From NCBI GenBank assembly GCA_910585375.1, contig CAJUCZ010000001.1, positions 65,406 to 129,405 on the forward strand: 64,000 bases of DNA, read 5' to 3'. This document shows positions 16,189 to 24,223 of this stretch, piece by piece (the stretch's first letter is position 1; the number at the start of each line of letters is the position of its first letter). The notes beneath the pieces were generated by a model. It had not been told where the DNA came from. It did no database searches and saw nothing but the letters and a program-made list of their open reading frames with translations. Source of the DNA: an uncultured Alphaproteobacteria bacterium (GTDB lineage: Bacteria > Pseudomonadota > Alphaproteobacteria > RF32 > CAG-239). Position numbers and translations under genes: made by a program.

Positions 16189-16316
16189 CCCCCGCGCGCG
16201 TACCAGTTTTGATTTCAAGCACTTTCTTTTGAGAAGGTGCTTTTTTGTTTTTTCAGGAGGGTTCGAACCATTACGGTTCGTCTTACTCATAAGTGTTGCG
16301 CTTCAACCGCAACACT
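16189..16316. repeat. Direct repeat copy 2, with tRNA-Lys 3' end but no tRNA
   Basis: Second copy, 251 bp downstream. It starts with the 17-base tRNA-Lys 3' end (CCCCCGCGCGCGTACCA), but the sequence before it is not tRNA. The closing hairpin has centre CTTCAAC, the reverse complement of GTTGAAG in copy 1. This fits an att-type scar or a local duplication. Confidence 0.92.
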
Positions 16317-16744
16317 AACTCCAATTCCGACTAAGCAATTGTATCGATGTCTGTCGTCATCTCACAATTACAAGTCTCATTGTGTCTCCTTACAAAAAGC
16401 AACATTAGTTGCTTTTTGTTTCGGCCGTGGGCACTCGGTTTGTAACGCTTGTTTTGTTGTGCATCCGGCGGGTGAGGTGTCAGTTTATGCGGTGCCCTGA
16501 GCCCTGCGGTGCTATGGCGGGGGAGTGACGGGAGAATGTGCTTTGAATTATGATAGTAGAATACAGCCTGAGGATACCAGAGAGGAAAGAGTTAGGCGTA
16601 ATGGGTGAAGAAAGTGTGTTCGGGTAGACCATAAGGTGGGAAAGATGATAAAGAGAGAAAATTTGTGATAATAAAGAAAAACCGTATCAGATAATTAAAC
16701 GGATTACAGATAAAAAAAGAAAAAAGTTTTTTGTGGTAAGAGAC
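16317..16744. other. Gene-free tract after tRNA-Lys repeats
   Basis: I see no convincing coding region. It holds a hairpin AAAAAGCAAC/GTTGCTTTTT (16395-16419) that looks like a terminator, copy 2 of the 23-bp repeat (16432-16454), and a G/A-rich stretch from about 16500 to 16690. With the duplicated tRNA end it may be the remains of a removed element. Confidence 0.6.
16432..16454. repeat. 23-bp repeat, copy 2
   Basis: Identical to 16079-16101; offset 353 bp, different from the 251-bp offset of the tRNA-end repeat, so it is not part of the same duplication. Confidence 0.8.
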
Positions 16745-16786
16745 AAAAAAGAGCGGGAGTTTTGGCCTCCACACTCTTTTGTTTTT
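16745..16786 (-). terminator. Terminator of the unknown gene at 16792
   Basis: On the minus strand AAAAGAG...GGAG pairs with CTCC...CTCTTTT, with T-runs on both sides; it begins right after the gene stop. Confidence 0.6.
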
Positions 16787-16791
16787 TAGAA

Positions 16792-17187
16792 TTAGAATAA
16801 AGCGGCGACGACTTCTTCGTAGTCAAGAGGGGCTGCATTCTCATAAAGTTGTTTGTTACGCAGCGGCCCTTCCCAAGCCCATAAGTCCCGCGGGTTGGAC
16901 GCCAGATGGCAATATTCCGTTTCATAGGCTATTCCGCCGAATGCAGCTTTTAAAGCTTTGGCGTGTTCTTGTGAACCAACAAAATATGAGCAGTCCATTG
17001 CCAAAACCTCAAATTCCAAGCCATGTCGGATGGATCCGTAATAGACGACATCGCGTAAAACGCAGCCGTTATCATAACATTTGAAGAATATGCTTCCGAT
17101 GTTTTTTACATATCCGGCGGGAGATATTCCTCTTTCAAGTTCTTTACGGATTTCTGACAATTTGGCTTTTTTTTCTAAGATATTCAT
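16792..17187 (-). CDS. Protein of unknown function
   Basis: 131 residues, not recognised. The start is charged and helical (MNILEKKAKLSEIRKELERG), then a mixed region with three cysteines (FKCYDNGC, MDC) and a Trp-rich end (NPRDLWAWEGPLRNKQLYE). No signal peptide or membrane helix. Gene-like composition, its own terminator and a clear gap from the kinase gene upstream support a real single gene. Confidence 0.6.
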   Translation of the reverse strand: MNILEKKAKLSEIRKELERGISPAGYVKNIGSIFFKCYDNGCVLRDVVYYGSIRHGLEFEVLAMDCSYFVGSQEHAKALKAAFGGIAYETEYCHLASNPRDLWAWEGPLRNKQLYENAAPLDYEEVVAALF

Positions 17188-17269
17188 AGCGTTAATTTTT
17201 TAATTTAACAATAATTTTTTTACATTCTTATCATATCATAATTTTATGTCTCAGACAAGCGTTATTTTG

Positions 17270-18715
17270 TCAATTCTTGTCTTTTTGTTTAATATCCGGA
17301 AGGCGGCGCAAGACCGGAATGTCAAACCAGAAGCAGCTGCCCTGCTCCGGTATTGATTTCAGTTTTATATTAACACCCAGAATTTCAGCGGATTTTCTGA
17401 CAATTGCCAGTCCCAGTCCGGAGCCGCGGCTGCGATTGTCGGCAATGTTTCTGCTTTGATAAAATTCGTCAAAAATTTGTTCCTGTTCTTCCTGGCGGAT
17501 GCCGGCGCCATTGTCAATAATCATGACGCGCAGGTAGTTTTTATGCCATTTGCAGCCCAGAATGATTTTGGTTTTGGTATATTTGACGGCATTGCTCAAC
17601 AGGTTTCGGATAAGGCGTTCCAATATCAGCTGATCACTGAAAACAACGGCATTGTGGGGAAAAAAGCGGAAAGAAATTTCTTTTTGCCGGCATATTTCCC
17701 GATATTCTCCGGCAATCTTTTTTAACAGCAGCGCAATATTGAACTCGGCGAATTCTCCGATGTCGGCATTGGCTTCAAGTTTGGATAAATCAAGCAGGTT
17801 GTCGAGCAATGATTTGAGGTTGTCAGCCGAGGCTTCGATTTTATCCAGCAGCATTTTTTGATAATCGGTCAGCTTTTCTTCGGCCAGAGCGCTGATAAAC
17901 ATTCCCAGAGCCTGCATGGGTTGGCGTAAATCATGGCTGGCCTGTGCCAAAAACAAAGATTTGTCACGATTCATGTTTTCGGCCAGTTCTTTGGCTTTTT
18001 CCAAGGCTGTTTGGGTTTTGATGAGCGGCGTTAAATCCTGAAATGTGCCGGCGATTTTGCGATGTCCGTCATCATCAATAATGCCGGCTTTGAAGAAACA
18101 ATATCTCAGTCCTCCGGTTAATTTTCTGATACGGATTTGACCTTCAACCTGTTTGCCGTTACGAATCAGTTCTCGCAATTTTTCTTTATAAAGCGGGAGG
18201 TCTTCTTTAAGCATTTGCTCCCGAATAAGGTTTTTCTTGGGAGAAATATCTGATGCCGAGGCTCCGAAGATGCGGAACATTTCACCGGACCAGTAGATTT
18301 TTTTGTTTTCAAAATCCAGCTCCCAATAACCGATATGTGCGGTTCTTTCTGCAAACTCGAGCCTCTGGGCGGTCTTGTCCAGACTGGCTGCCAGTTGTTT
18401 GCGCTCAGTGATGTCTTCTATGCAGATAAAACAATTGGGCTGATGTCCGTAAAAATAAAGATTACAGCATCTGCCGCGCAGGGAAAGTTGTAAAGACTGG
18501 GGCTGTTGCAGGCGGACGGCATTGGAAATTTTTGCCAGAATTTGCGGGGCGCAGTTTTCCGACCATGCAGCCAGATTGCTGCGGAGAGCTTCGGAAGCAA
18601 GAAAATGGCCGGCAGCACTGTTCATATAAATAATCCGGCCGGTAACGTCCGTTGCCAGCAAAGCATTAGTTGAAATATTTAATAAAAAGTCACATCTTGC
18701 ATTATCTGTCTGCAT
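17270..18715 (-). CDS. PAS-domain sensor histidine kinase (cytoplasmic)
   Basis: 481 residues with no membrane helix. Two or three PAS-type sensing segments lie in residues about 5-235 (LLATDVTGRIIYMNSAAG; a PAS with IGYWELDFENKKIYWSGEMF), then the dimerisation/phosphoacceptor helix with H-box SHDLRQPMQALGMF near 262, and the ATPase with N-box RLIRNLLSNAVKYT, DNGAGI and GSGLGLAIV. All catalytic boxes are intact. No response regulator is adjacent, so it is an orphan kinase; DLRQP H-boxes are common in proteobacterial hybrid kinases, but no receiver domain is present here. Confidence 0.88.
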   Translation of the reverse strand: MQTDNARCDFLLNISTNALLATDVTGRIIYMNSAAGHFLASEALRSNLAAWSENCAPQILAKISNAVRLQQPQSLQLSLRGRCCNLYFYGHQPNCFICIEDITERKQLAASLDKTAQRLEFAERTAHIGYWELDFENKKIYWSGEMFRIFGASASDISPKKNLIREQMLKEDLPLYKEKLRELIRNGKQVEGQIRIRKLTGGLRYCFFKAGIIDDDGHRKIAGTFQDLTPLIKTQTALEKAKELAENMNRDKSLFLAQASHDLRQPMQALGMFISALAEEKLTDYQKMLLDKIEASADNLKSLLDNLLDLSKLEANADIGEFAEFNIALLLKKIAGEYREICRQKEISFRFFPHNAVVFSDQLILERLIRNLLSNAVKYTKTKIILGCKWHKNYLRVMIIDNGAGIRQEEQEQIFDEFYQSRNIADNRSRGSGLGLAIVRKSAEILGVNIKLKSIPEQGSCFWFDIPVLRRLPDIKQKDKN

Positions 18716-18724
18716 AAAAGCCTT

Positions 18725-19705
18725 CTAAAACTCGGTGGTATACAGGATTTCCCCACCAAAGTCCGGAAGTTCGAATATCCAACCGGCGGTGAGGAGTTCA
18801 TAACTTGCTATATAATCCTTAAATTTGCCGGTTGTAAGGTTTGCTGCAGATAATTTTGTCGTCATCCAATATTTTTGGCCGTTTGTGTAAATTATGAGTT
18901 CGTTGGTCAGGCCGGAAAATGTACCGAGCCGGATTTTTCTTGACTGCGGATATTGACTGAAGTCAAAGTTTTTGACAGGTTTGGCATCTTCAAAAATCAC
19001 ATATTTGAGTTCATCCCAGAATGCCGGAATGCTGACGCTTTTCAGGTCTTTGTTAACAAAATCCTGTTTATTGTTCAGTCGCATGAGCAAAGACTTGTGG
19101 CTGTTTTTCAGAGAGGCAACGGTTTTTATGGCACTTTCAGGATAAGAGAATAAAGGCTGCTGATACCAGGAGTATCGGTACTGAGGTAACGTAAAACGGC
19201 CCGAAATCAGCCATATGTCTTTTGTTTCCGGGATGTGGGCATAGGTGTAAAGCCCGTTTTCGCTCCGCAAGCCGAGATTGATTTCATTTAAGAGAACGTT
19301 TTGGGAATAGATTTTTACCGAAGCAATATCGGACATTTCTTTACCGGCACTTTTCAATTCCAAGCCGTATTGTTTCAAAAGTTCCGGTGTGGCGGGCTGT
19401 TTACTGTAATAAACAGATTGCGCCATGGCGGAAAGCAGGTCGTTAACGAGCATCAAACCGGCATAGTAGCCCTCTGCCCCGTCGATATGCCAGTAATTGT
19501 TTGTCAAAACCAGATCAAAAGTTTCTTTGGTGGTCGAGATTGTGATTTTATCAACGCTTTTTTCATAATTTACGGCATTGGCAAAGACCAGTTGTCCCAA
19601 TCGGGAAGCTGGTTGGCGGCTGTTGAGCCATAGAAAGGAAAAGGCTGCGAACAGACCTGATACGACAAACAGCAAAAAAGCTTTTAACAGTAGGCGTTTA
19701 TTCAT
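18725..19705 (-). CDS. DUF4340-type protein of a Gld-like ABC cluster
   Basis: 326 residues: N-terminal anchor (about 5-26), then a periplasmic, beta-rich region (VDKITISTTKETFDLVLTNN; SRKIRLGTFSGLTNELIIYT). The pattern of a short anchor, an early WHID-type segment (NNYWHIDGAEGYYAG) and position after a GldG-like gene fit DUF4340. It overlaps the GldG-like stop by eight bases, GGGAG before its ATG. Role presumably accessory to the transporter; substrate unknown. Confidence 0.72.
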   Translation of the reverse strand: MNKRLLLKAFLLFVVSGLFAAFSFLWLNSRQPASRLGQLVFANAVNYEKSVDKITISTTKETFDLVLTNNYWHIDGAEGYYAGLMLVNDLLSAMAQSVYYSKQPATPELLKQYGLELKSAGKEMSDIASVKIYSQNVLLNEINLGLRSENGLYTYAHIPETKDIWLISGRFTLPQYRYSWYQQPLFSYPESAIKTVASLKNSHKSLLMRLNNKQDFVNKDLKSVSIPAFWDELKYVIFEDAKPVKNFDFSQYPQSRKIRLGTFSGLTNELIIYTNGQKYWMTTKLSAANLTTGKFKDYIASYELLTAGWIFELPDFGGEILYTTEF

Positions 19706-21608
19706 TGATCAATCTCCCTGCCTGAGTATTGTTGCGGTGCGACAGCCATAAGTGAATTGCGGCTATGAGCAGCAGTAGCAGCAACGGAGCAACAATGGTG
19801 TTTATCAAGGCAACCATGTGTTCGCGGTGTGCGACTTCTGATTTTATTTGATATTCTATGCGGCGGAGTTCGTTTTTTTCCTGCAGAATTTTGTTTTTAA
19901 GAGCATCGATTTCGCCGAGTGTCTGTGCCGTACCGAAAGCAGAGTTGCTTTCCAGCATTATATTGATCGTATCTAATTTGCGTTGGTTCTCTTCCAGACG
20001 GTCGTTAATTTCCTTATAATTTTTTTCGCGGGTTTTAAAGCCGTTCTGATAAAAGGTGTCAGCCAGCGTTTGGCGGCTGCCGCCGTATTTTTTTGCGGCA
20101 ACATTCATGGCGCCGGGGTTTCCGCTCAGAAAATCGACGGCTCTTTGGATAAAGTCAAAATTGTTATTAACCGGTGACAGGTTATAGTCATTTTCAGCGT
20201 AATCGCCGGCGTTTTCGCTTTCGGTCCAGTTTCTGACGTCCAAAATATCAGAATCGGAAACGGCGATGATTTGCGCCGGTGCGACAGAGGTGGTCAAAAA
20301 AGGCAGGATTTGTTTGGCGTAAGCACTGTTTTCCAAAGGATTTTTGGCAAAGATAGTATGATATGACCCTTGAGACAAAGCGGCAGCGGAATATACCTGC
20401 TTTTTGATATCCATATAACGCAAGACATCAGCCTTGGGGGCAAATTTGACAAGATCGGCCGCGGTCAGCATAGTGTTTTCCGATGTGGCCAGCAGGCTTT
20501 CGGTTGTGTGACCGTCTTCATCTTTTAAGACAAAGGCGCCCGGACTTTTCAGAAAAATGCTGTTCAAACCGGCAGTTAGCGGTGACTGCGGGTTAAGATA
20601 CGGAGCTTTTATCTTTATCCACGGATAGTAAACTTGATTTCGGGCATCGTCATTTTCGGAGGCGGCAAAGAAAGCATCTGCTGCTTGTTCGCGGTCGCCC
20701 AAAACCTGTTCCGATATATAATGGATGCCAAGATTGTCGAGAAGTGCATTCAAATTAAGGTTTTCATCCGGAATGCCCGGGTGAAGGCGTTTTTTGATTT
20801 CCGAGGCAGGATCAACAATCAAAAGCAAACGTCCGCCGCGCAGAATATATTGGTCAAGGGCATAGATGAACAAAGACGGGAGTTTTCCGGTTGCAACGAC
20901 AATCAAAACATCAACATTCGGAATTTCTGCGGTTGTTGCAGAAACCGGCATTATGGTATAATCTTTAGCCAAAAGGTTTACGAAAGTCCAATTTCCGGCT
21001 TTTTCGGCGTTCATAAATCCTGAGTTGATAAGCGGCAAATCCGAGGCGACTCCGATGATTTTGCGTTTAGGCATGAGAATATTCGAAACGGCGCGGCTGA
21101 GGTCATTTTCGAGATAATTCATCCGTTGCGGCGAAAACTGTGTGATGGTATAAGAGTGTCCTTTGTCATCGCTGAAAACGGCTCCGAAATAGAGTTTTTC
21201 GTTTTCGCTGTCAGCCAAAGGAACAAGTCCGGCGGCTTTAGCCTCGCTTTCGACATTGCCGTAGGGTTCGGGATCCAGAATTTCCAGTTTTATCAGATGT
21301 TTGGATTTGTCCTGATAACGTCCCAGCAGCCGAATGACGTTTTGAGCGTATTGAGCAAGAACGGGGTTTTGGCGGGAAATTTGTGAAGAAAGGTAAAGTT
21401 TGACGTATATCGGTTTGTCAATACCGGCGATAATCTCTTCCGAGCGCGGGCTCAGAGTGTTCAGGCGGTCGGAGGTCAAGTCGGCACGACTGCCGGAGAA
21501 CAACGCTCCGGAGGTTGTGTTTATCAGGATGAACGAAGCCAAAAGCAATAAGGCGAAAAGGCTGATGATAATGCTGTTTTGTATTTTTTGAACTGTTGAT
21601 TTTTGCAT
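19698..21608 (-). CDS. GldG-like auxiliary subunit of an ABC transporter
   Basis: About 636 residues. N-terminal helix (about 8-30), a long extracytoplasmic ABC_transp_aux/IFT-like domain (DLTSDRLNTLSPRSEEIIAG; RGGRLLLIVDPASE; IIAVSDSDILDVRNW), a coiled coil near 540-600 (IMLESNSAFGTAQTLGEIDA) and a C-terminal helix. AGGAG eight bases before ATG 21608 sets the start; the frame extends to 21638 inside the permease gene. Despite the name, such clusters occur in many non-gliding bacteria. Confidence 0.8.
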   Translation of the reverse strand: MQKSTVQKIQNSIIISLFALLLLASFILINTTSGALFSGSRADLTSDRLNTLSPRSEEIIAGIDKPIYVKLYLSSQISRQNPVLAQYAQNVIRLLGRYQDKSKHLIKLEILDPEPYGNVESEAKAAGLVPLADSENEKLYFGAVFSDDKGHSYTITQFSPQRMNYLENDLSRAVSNILMPKRKIIGVASDLPLINSGFMNAEKAGNWTFVNLLAKDYTIMPVSATTAEIPNVDVLIVVATGKLPSLFIYALDQYILRGGRLLLIVDPASEIKKRLHPGIPDENLNLNALLDNLGIHYISEQVLGDREQAADAFFAASENDDARNQVYYPWIKIKAPYLNPQSPLTAGLNSIFLKSPGAFVLKDEDGHTTESLLATSENTMLTAADLVKFAPKADVLRYMDIKKQVYSAAALSQGSYHTIFAKNPLENSAYAKQILPFLTTSVAPAQIIAVSDSDILDVRNWTESENAGDYAENDYNLSPVNNNFDFIQRAVDFLSGNPGAMNVAAKKYGGSRQTLADTFYQNGFKTREKNYKEINDRLEENQRKLDTINIMLESNSAFGTAQTLGEIDALKNKILQEKNELRRIEYQIKSEVAHREHMVALINTIVAPLLLLLLIAAIHLWLSHRNNTQAGRLINE

Positions 21609-21618
21609 TTTCGGGCTC

Positions 21619-22350
21619 CTAACTGCGTTTGTATTCAATGGTTATTCGGTTGAGCCAGAGTGTCAGAACCGTAATTGTTGCATAATATATTATATTATCC
21701 AGCCCGAGTTGCCCGTTCAGCAGCGTACTTTGATGATAAAAAAAGTTTAGCGACTGGGTAAAGCGGATAATCAGGCTTCCGGATAAATTCAGCCCGTTAA
21801 AAATAAAGTTATAGTTTACGGTAATCAATAATGTGAGCAATAAAACACTGCCCAGATAGGCAACAATCGGATTTTTGTTGAAGGCAGACACCATACAGCC
21901 GACAGCGCACATGCTGCCGCTGATCAGAAAGCAGCCAAAGTAGGAGGCGGCAATGTTCAGGTTGTCGGCAGAAAGATTGGTTGCGGTATAAAGCCAGAGC
22001 GGAAAGGTGCAGACCAGCATCAGCAGGCACAATCCCCAGGCGGCAAGAAATTTGCCGATAACAACGGAAGTGTAAGACAAGGGACGGGTCAGGAGCAGTT
22101 CTATGCTGCCGGTTTTGTATTCATCTGCCCACAGCCGCATGGTCAGAGCCGGAACGACCAGCATCAGGATGTTTACCTGAAAATAAAAAAAAGAAAACAG
22201 ATTGGCATTCAACACGTCAAAGTACAGCCCAAGGTAAAATGTGCAAAACATGCTCAGAAAGAGATAAATTCCCAGAACAAAATAGGCCAGTCGGGTGCGG
22301 AAAAACGAGCAGAATTCTTTTTGAAAAATTAAGTTAATCTGTTTGAGCAT
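21619..22350 (-). CDS. ABC-2 type permease, GldF-like
   Basis: 243 residues, six hydrophobic helices. The segment LRLWADEYKTGSIELLLTRP is the hallmark of GldF/ABC-2 permeases. It lies 14 bases after the ATPase gene and just before the GldG-like gene, so the three likely form one exporter. Substrate unknown. Confidence 0.85.
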   Translation of the reverse strand: MLKQINLIFQKEFCSFFRTRLAYFVLGIYLFLSMFCTFYLGLYFDVLNANLFSFFYFQVNILMLVVPALTMRLWADEYKTGSIELLLTRPLSYTSVVIGKFLAAWGLCLLMLVCTFPLWLYTATNLSADNLNIAASYFGCFLISGSMCAVGCMVSAFNKNPIVAYLGSVLLLTLLITVNYNFIFNGLNLSGSLIIRFTQSLNFFYHQSTLLNGQLGLDNIIYYATITVLTLWLNRITIEYKRS

Positions 22351-22364
22351 TTTATTCTCCGGGC

Positions 22365-23084
22365 TTATTGTTTTTGTCGGGTTATGCTGCGGAAAGCGGT
22401 TTCCAGACTGTTGTCGGGGCTTAATTCGCTTAAAAGTGCAGCGGTTGTGTCTTTTATCAGTTTGCCGTGATTGAGCAGAAGCACGCGGGAGGATAAAGCA
22501 GTCACCTCTTCCATGATGTGAGTGGATATGATAACAATATTCTTACGGGCGTAGTCTTTCAGAAACTGTCTGAGTGAAAATTTCTGGTTGGGATCAAGGC
22601 CTTCTGTCGGCTCATCTAAAATTAAAATACGGGGTGATGATGTTAAGCTGCCGGCAATGGCAACCCGTTGTTTGAAGCCTTTGGATAAGGTTTCGCATCT
22701 TTGGGTCAAAACATTGGTCAGCTCAAACTGTCTTGTGAGTCCAGCAATCCTTTTGTCTGCTTCTGGCGATGAAAGGCCGTATGCCGCCGCCATAAATTTT
22801 AAAAATTCAAAAACTGTCATTTCGCCGTACAGCGGTGCGTTTTCCGGTACATAACCGAGTTCGGAGAGAATTTGCCGGCGGGAATTGTTGTAGTTTTGTT
22901 TGAAAATTTCAATTTCTCCGGCGGTAGGATCAATATAACCGGACAGCAGTCGCATCAGCGTCGATTTTCCGGCACCGTTCGGTCCCAGAAGCGCTGCGAT
23001 TTCTCCGCGCCTGATTGTAAAGTTGATGTTATTCAGCGCTTTTATGTTGTTAAAATCTTTGCACAGGTTTTTGACTGTAATCAT
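22365..23084 (-). CDS. ABC transporter ATPase, GldA-like
   Basis: 239 residues with Walker A GPNGAGKST near 35-43, Q-loop region, signature LSKGFKQRV, Walker B ILILDEPTEGLDPNQ and the switch histidine in ISTHIMEEV. First gene of the ATPase-permease-GldG-DUF4340 cluster, transcribed away from the MCE genes. It energises transport by the neighbouring permease. Confidence 0.9.
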   Translation of the reverse strand: MITVKNLCKDFNNIKALNNINFTIRRGEIAALLGPNGAGKSTLMRLLSGYIDPTAGEIEIFKQNYNNSRRQILSELGYVPENAPLYGEMTVFEFLKFMAAAYGLSSPEADKRIAGLTRQFELTNVLTQRCETLSKGFKQRVAIAGSLTSSPRILILDEPTEGLDPNQKFSLRQFLKDYARKNIVIISTHIMEEVTALSSRVLLLNHGKLIKDTTAALLSELSPDNSLETAFRSITRQKQ

Positions 23085-23243
23085 TGTTTTTATCCGGTTT
23101 TGTTTGTTGTTTCTTCTTTATATTAGCAAGTTAATTTTAAATTTTAACAACTTTTTTCATTTTTTCAAAAAGGTTGGTGACAAAAATGTTATTTTACTTT
23201 ATTTATATATGCAAAACGAAAAAAATATTTTATCGGAGTTGAA

Positions 23244-23732
23244 ATGTCTGAAGAAGTTTATTCCAAAGAAGAAGCCCGTTCCTTGAAGACAGGACTGTGG
23301 GTAGCTTTGTTTTTGATTGCTGTCGGAGCATTGTTTGTGGCCGGGCGCAAAAATATTGAGCATGCCGAAGGCGGAAAATATTATTCTGTCATGGCGCGTT
23401 ATAATCGTACGGACGGCCTTTTGGTCGGCGATTTGGTGCGTTTGGCCGGAATGACCGTCGGACGTGTCGTTGATGCCAAGCTGGATGACAATTTTAAAGC
23501 CATATTGACTTTGGAGATTAAAGACGGAATTAATATTCCCGATGACAGCAGCGCTTCCATTGTCAGTTCGGGGCTGATGGGGCCGAAGTATATTGAGATT
23601 GAAGCCGGCGGTTCCGAGGATTACATTCCGGCCGGCGGTGAGTTTTCTTATACTCAGGATGCCATGGTTATTGAAGAGTTGCTTGACAGAATCGTCAGCA
23701 TCGGCAAAGCTAATCGTAATAAAAATAAATAA
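23244..23732 (+). CDS. MCE/MlaD-family protein, copy 1
   Basis: 162 residues: cytoplasmic start, one anchor helix (about 17-34), then one MCE domain (YSVMARYNRTDGLLVGDLVR, AGMTVGRVVD, GLMGPKYIEIEAGG). MCE proteins form hexameric rings or tubes that move lipids between inner and outer membranes. GGAG precedes the ATG. A second MCE gene follows after 26 bases; no MlaE or MlaF is nearby. Confidence 0.85.
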   Translation: MSEEVYSKEEARSLKTGLWVALFLIAVGALFVAGRKNIEHAEGGKYYSVMARYNRTDGLLVGDLVRLAGMTVGRVVDAKLDDNFKAILTLEIKDGINIPDDSSASIVSSGLMGPKYIEIEAGGSEDYIPAGGEFSYTQDAMVIEELLDRIVSIGKANRNKNK

Positions 23733-23758
23733 TTGTGTAATTTAAGGAGTTGGAGTTT

Positions 23759-24223
23759 ATGAATAAGAAGCCTGTAGAAACAATTATGGGAATTGTTGTG
23801 GTTCTGGTGGCCGCGTTCTTTCTGTATTTTGCTTATAATGTTTCGGATTTGCAAGTGGTTAAGGGGTACACGGTTACGGCGAAGTTTTTGAAAGTCGGCG
23901 GTTTGAACGTGGGCTCCGACGTGAGAATCAACGGTATTAAGGTCGGTACGGTTATCGGACAGACTTTGGATAATGAGGATTATTCCGCCGATGTCAAGAT
24001 GAGTCTGGCTTCCAATATTGAGTTGCCGGTTGACAGTACTGCTGTTATTGTCGGTGACGGTTTGGTCGGCGACAAGTTTATTAAAATTGAGCCGGGGAAA
24101 GAGAATGTTTTTCTGAAAGACGGCGATGTCATTAAAAATACTAGAGATTTTAAGACTTTGGAAGATATGGTCGGTGAAATTATTTTTATGGTGACCGATA
24201 ATGGCAGCAGCGAGAATAAATAG
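23759..24223 (+). CDS. mlaD: MlaD-like phospholipid transport protein, copy 2
   Basis: About 154 residues. Anchor helix (about 8-27), MCE domain with GYTVTAKFLKVGGLNVGSDV, INGIKVGTVIG and VGDGLVGDKFIKIEPG. The start is ATG 23759 with AAGGAG nine bases upstream. Length and the FKTLEDMVGEIIF C-terminus match alphaproteobacterial MlaD. The DUF2155 gene overlaps its end, which is the usual alphaproteobacterial neighbour. I reserve the symbol for this copy. Confidence 0.85.
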   Translation: MNKKPVETIMGIVVVLVAAFFLYFAYNVSDLQVVKGYTVTAKFLKVGGLNVGSDVRINGIKVGTVIGQTLDNEDYSADVKMSLASNIELPVDSTAVIVGDGLVGDKFIKIEPGKENVFLKDGDVIKNTRDFKTLEDMVGEIIFMVTDNGSSENK

